From: an uncultured Mollicutes bacterium | Lineage (GTDB): Bacteria; Bacillota_I; Bacilli_A; RFN20; CAG-826 | Assembly: GCA_900539595.1 (NCBI GenBank) | Contig: UQCQ01000013.1 | Location: 1 to 53,141 of the forward strand | Length of the DNA stretch: 53,141 nt | Direction of reading: 5' to 3' | Part shown: one piece after another, positions 50,385 through 53,141 of the stretch | Position numbering within the stretch: position 1 is the first letter of the stretch | Layout of the letters: the number at the start of each line of letters is the position of its first letter | Notes under the pieces: model-generated | The model's database searches: none | What the model was told of the DNA's origin: nothing | What the model saw: the letters and a program-made list of their open reading frames with translations, nothing else | Made by a program: the position numbers and the translations under genes

Positions 50385-52073
50385 TTACTTATTTTCCTTT
50401 TCTTCTTTCGCTGGAACAGGCTTTTCATCAAGGAAGCCGTCGTCATGCGGGTCTTGAGGTTCTTTTTCCTCTTCCGCTTCTTTCGCCTCTTCGGGAATTT
50501 CTTCCACGCCATCCATTTTCATCATGGCTTGGATTTCGGGATTCTTCAAATCCTCTTCTTCCATCGAAGTATCGAATTCTTCGTCAGCATCCTTTTCTTG
50601 GTTCAACTTTGCATCATGGGCATCCGCTTCTTCCGGGGTCATGATTCCGCCATTCTTGGCTTCGAATTCATCGAAGGAATCGATTTTCTCCGCGTCTCTT
50701 CTCGCTTTGCCAATCGTCGAGGAATCCAAAATTCCCATCGAGGGATCCATATCCGCGAGAACGGAACGACGTCCATTGACGTAAGAAGGCCCTTTTTCTT
50801 CTTTTTTGTTCGTTTCTTCTAGAATCGCCGCGGTGATTTTATCTTGGTGGGTCGCGCAGTATTCCTCTTCTTTTGCCTTGTCCTCGAACAGCATCGGGGT
50901 CAATTTATCATCGACAACAATCGTAGAGGAAAGTTTCCCATGGACCGATTGTTGGCTCTTTTGGAAGAGCAAGACAATGAAATCGATCAAGAAAACAAAA
51001 CCCCATAGCATATAGTTGATTTGGCTATTGAAGGGGAGGAGCAATAAGCAGAATGGCAAGAAGACCAAGCCGGCATGCAAAGCAATCTTGCCCTTGTTGG
51101 CTTTATAACCATCTTTCCCCGCGACGGAGATACGAACTGCCAATTTGCCAAGCGTTTTGCCGTTTTTAAGGAACAAAGGCAGCAAGAAAAAGAAAATGAA
51201 CGGAGGGATAATGCTAGAAGGAATCGTCGCTACATAGCTTGCTTTCCTTCCGATTTCATTGAGGCGGAGGGCTTCTGGTTGCTGCACGAAATCGCTGCAG
51301 GCTTTCGTGTATAGCGCGTTGCGGATCGTTTCGTTAGTTCCCGAGGCGCTATTTTGAACCGTGGAAGAGGAATTTTTGGACGTAGGAGCAAAACCGCAAA
51401 CATAATTGAAGATATCGATTTTAGCCGCGGTGCGTTTCTGCGCATCCTCATCCTTCACCTTTGCTTGGTATTCCGCGTTCAAAACGGGTTTCGACGTGTA
51501 ATTCGGGGTACCATCTTCTTTTAAAGGATAGGTGAAATAGGCGTTCTTCTTCTCCGCGTTTCCTTCTTCAATGGAAAAGACATTGCTATAAACGTATTTG
51601 CCAACGGCTTCGCGGTATTCTTCGATATTTTCCGAAGAGACTTCGAGGGCTTTGGCGATGTCTTCGCGGGTCGCGCCTTGTTTATCCACCAAATCGCGGT
51701 AGGTGAAATTGGTGGTTTCCGAATTCGTTTTGCCGCAGAGGTCGTAATAATAGGTCCAAACCTTATCCACATAGGTTTCGTATTGGGAATAATACTCTTC
51801 TCCGGAACCTTCGAATGTAAACGTCGTTAACGTCCCTTCTTTTTCTTGGTAAAGGCCACTTTCAACGGCAAGGGCAAAATAGGAGGATTTGGCCTCGTTA
51901 TAGCCCATATTGGGGGCGATCACCATCAAACCCAATGTATATTTGAGCGTTAATCCAATCGCTATGGTGGCTAATAAATCAATGGCAAAGGCGCCTAATT
52001 CTTTGCCGTAGCTGGCTACATGGACATAGCCGGGTAATTTCGTATTTTCGTTTGTGCTGTTCATAACAGGCAT
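50385..52073 (-). CDS. RDD-family membrane protein E with acidic cytoplasmic tail
   Basis: 562 residues. A first helix after VASYGKELGAFAIDLLATI, an extracytoplasmic region of about 200 residues (about 65-275), three helices with the RDD-type loop GKTLGKLAVRISVAGKDG, and the family end motif SVHGKLSSTIVVD. A soluble tail of about 160 residues follows, highly acidic and rich in Glu, Asp and Lys toward the end. The layout resembles the module RDD proteins but with the extra tail. Monocistronic. No ribosome-binding site upstream of either candidate start (52073 or 52064). Confidence 0.82.
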   Translation of the reverse strand: MPVMNSTNENTKLPGYVHVASYGKELGAFAIDLLATIAIGLTLKYTLGLMVIAPNMGYNEAKSSYFALAVESGLYQEKEGTLTTFTFEGSGEEYYSQYETYVDKVWTYYYDLCGKTNSETTNFTYRDLVDKQGATREDIAKALEVSSENIEEYREAVGKYVYSNVFSIEEGNAEKKNAYFTYPLKEDGTPNYTSKPVLNAEYQAKVKDEDAQKRTAAKIDIFNYVCGFAPTSKNSSSTVQNSASGTNETIRNALYTKACSDFVQQPEALRLNEIGRKASYVATIPSSIIPPFIFFFLLPLFLKNGKTLGKLAVRISVAGKDGYKANKGKIALHAGLVFLPFCLLLLPFNSQINYMLWGFVFLIDFIVLLFQKSQQSVHGKLSSTIVVDDKLTPMLFEDKAKEEEYCATHQDKITAAILEETNKKEEKGPSYVNGRRSVLADMDPSMGILDSSTIGKARRDAEKIDSFDEFEAKNGGIMTPEEADAHDAKLNQEKDADEEFDTSMEEEDLKNPEIQAMMKMDGVEEIPEEAKEAEEEKEPQDPHDDGFLDEKPVPAKEEKENK

Positions 52074-52123
52074 AGTCTACAGCAAGCGGGCTAAAAGGGA
52101 AGAAACAACGCATGAGAAAACGC

Positions 52124-52152
52124 AAAAAGCCACCCGATTTCTCGAGTGGCTT
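52124..52152 (-). terminator. Rho-independent terminator of tuf
   Basis: On the minus strand AAGCCACTCG AGAAAT CGGGTGGCTT (one G-T pair) followed by TTTTT, about 28 bases after the tuf stop codon. Confidence 0.88.
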
Positions 52153-52179
52153 GATGTTCATGCGCAGTTAGCGCGAAAC

Positions 52180-53141
<962 letters not shown>

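Overview
The window looks like a chromosomal contig from an anaerobic, low-to-mid GC Gram-positive bacterium of the Bacillota, close to the Bacilli / Erysipelotrichales / Mollicutes branch. The evidence is the Bacilli-like 16S 5' half, a Bacillus-like housekeeping block (uvrA-lgt-trxB-rapZ-whiA), an anaerobic redox set (pyruvate:ferredoxin oxidoreductase, superoxide reductase), many lipoproteins with classic lipoboxes, and TGG/TGA usage consistent with the standard bacterial code. No species is claimed.

Layout. 1-1130: 5' half of a 16S rRNA gene (minus strand, cut by the window start) with leader and promoter. 1235-17632 (minus): superoxide reductase; glycolytic genes gap and pgk-tpiA followed by a Bax-inhibitor-like protein; an operon uvrA-lgt-trxB-like-rapZ-like-whiA-HTH; tRNA-Pro(GGG) on the plus strand; PFOR; and a small unknown gene. 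17711-34441 (minus): a large surface-protein and transport region. In transcription order it has two RDD-like membrane proteins, a UgpC/MsmK-type ATPase, two permeases (terminator), then a lipoprotein operon (two substrate-binding lipoproteins, an SNase-OB nuclease, an OB-fold lipoprotein; terminator), then more lipoproteins including a second, lamin-tail-SNase nuclease and small membrane proteins. 34504-38316 (plus): AraC regulator, GH130 glycoside phosphorylase, CE15-like esterase and a SHOCT membrane protein with an apparent poly-A frameshift. 38369-39829: an AAA ATPase beside tRNA-Lys with phased 10-bp repeats. 39955-48980 (plus): a second transport locus in which a SIR2-domain gene is translationally coupled to two RDD-like proteins, ATPase, two permeases, substrate-binding lipoprotein and a small 2-TM protein. 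48966-52073 (minus): a lipoprotein and a fifth RDD-like protein. 52180-53141: 3' part of tuf.

How the genes work together. The two transport loci are paralogous modules with the same order (RDD, RDD, promoter, ATPase, permease, permease, separately promoted binding lipoprotein). Module 1 adds two active-looking secreted nucleases and OB-fold lipoproteins, so nucleic-acid digestion and uptake of the products is the best hypothesis. As I recall, it matches the mycoplasma arrangement of a surface SNase-family nuclease next to UgpC/UgpA/UgpE-like genes. Module 2 carries a SIR2 (NADase-type) gene at its head. Several genes have a good -10 box only 7-9 bases before the start codon, suggesting frequent leaderless mRNAs. 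The central metabolism genes fit a fermentative, ferredoxin-based anaerobe, and the thioredoxin-reductase-like protein lacks the usual NADPH motifs.

All calls come from reading the sequence; no database search was run.
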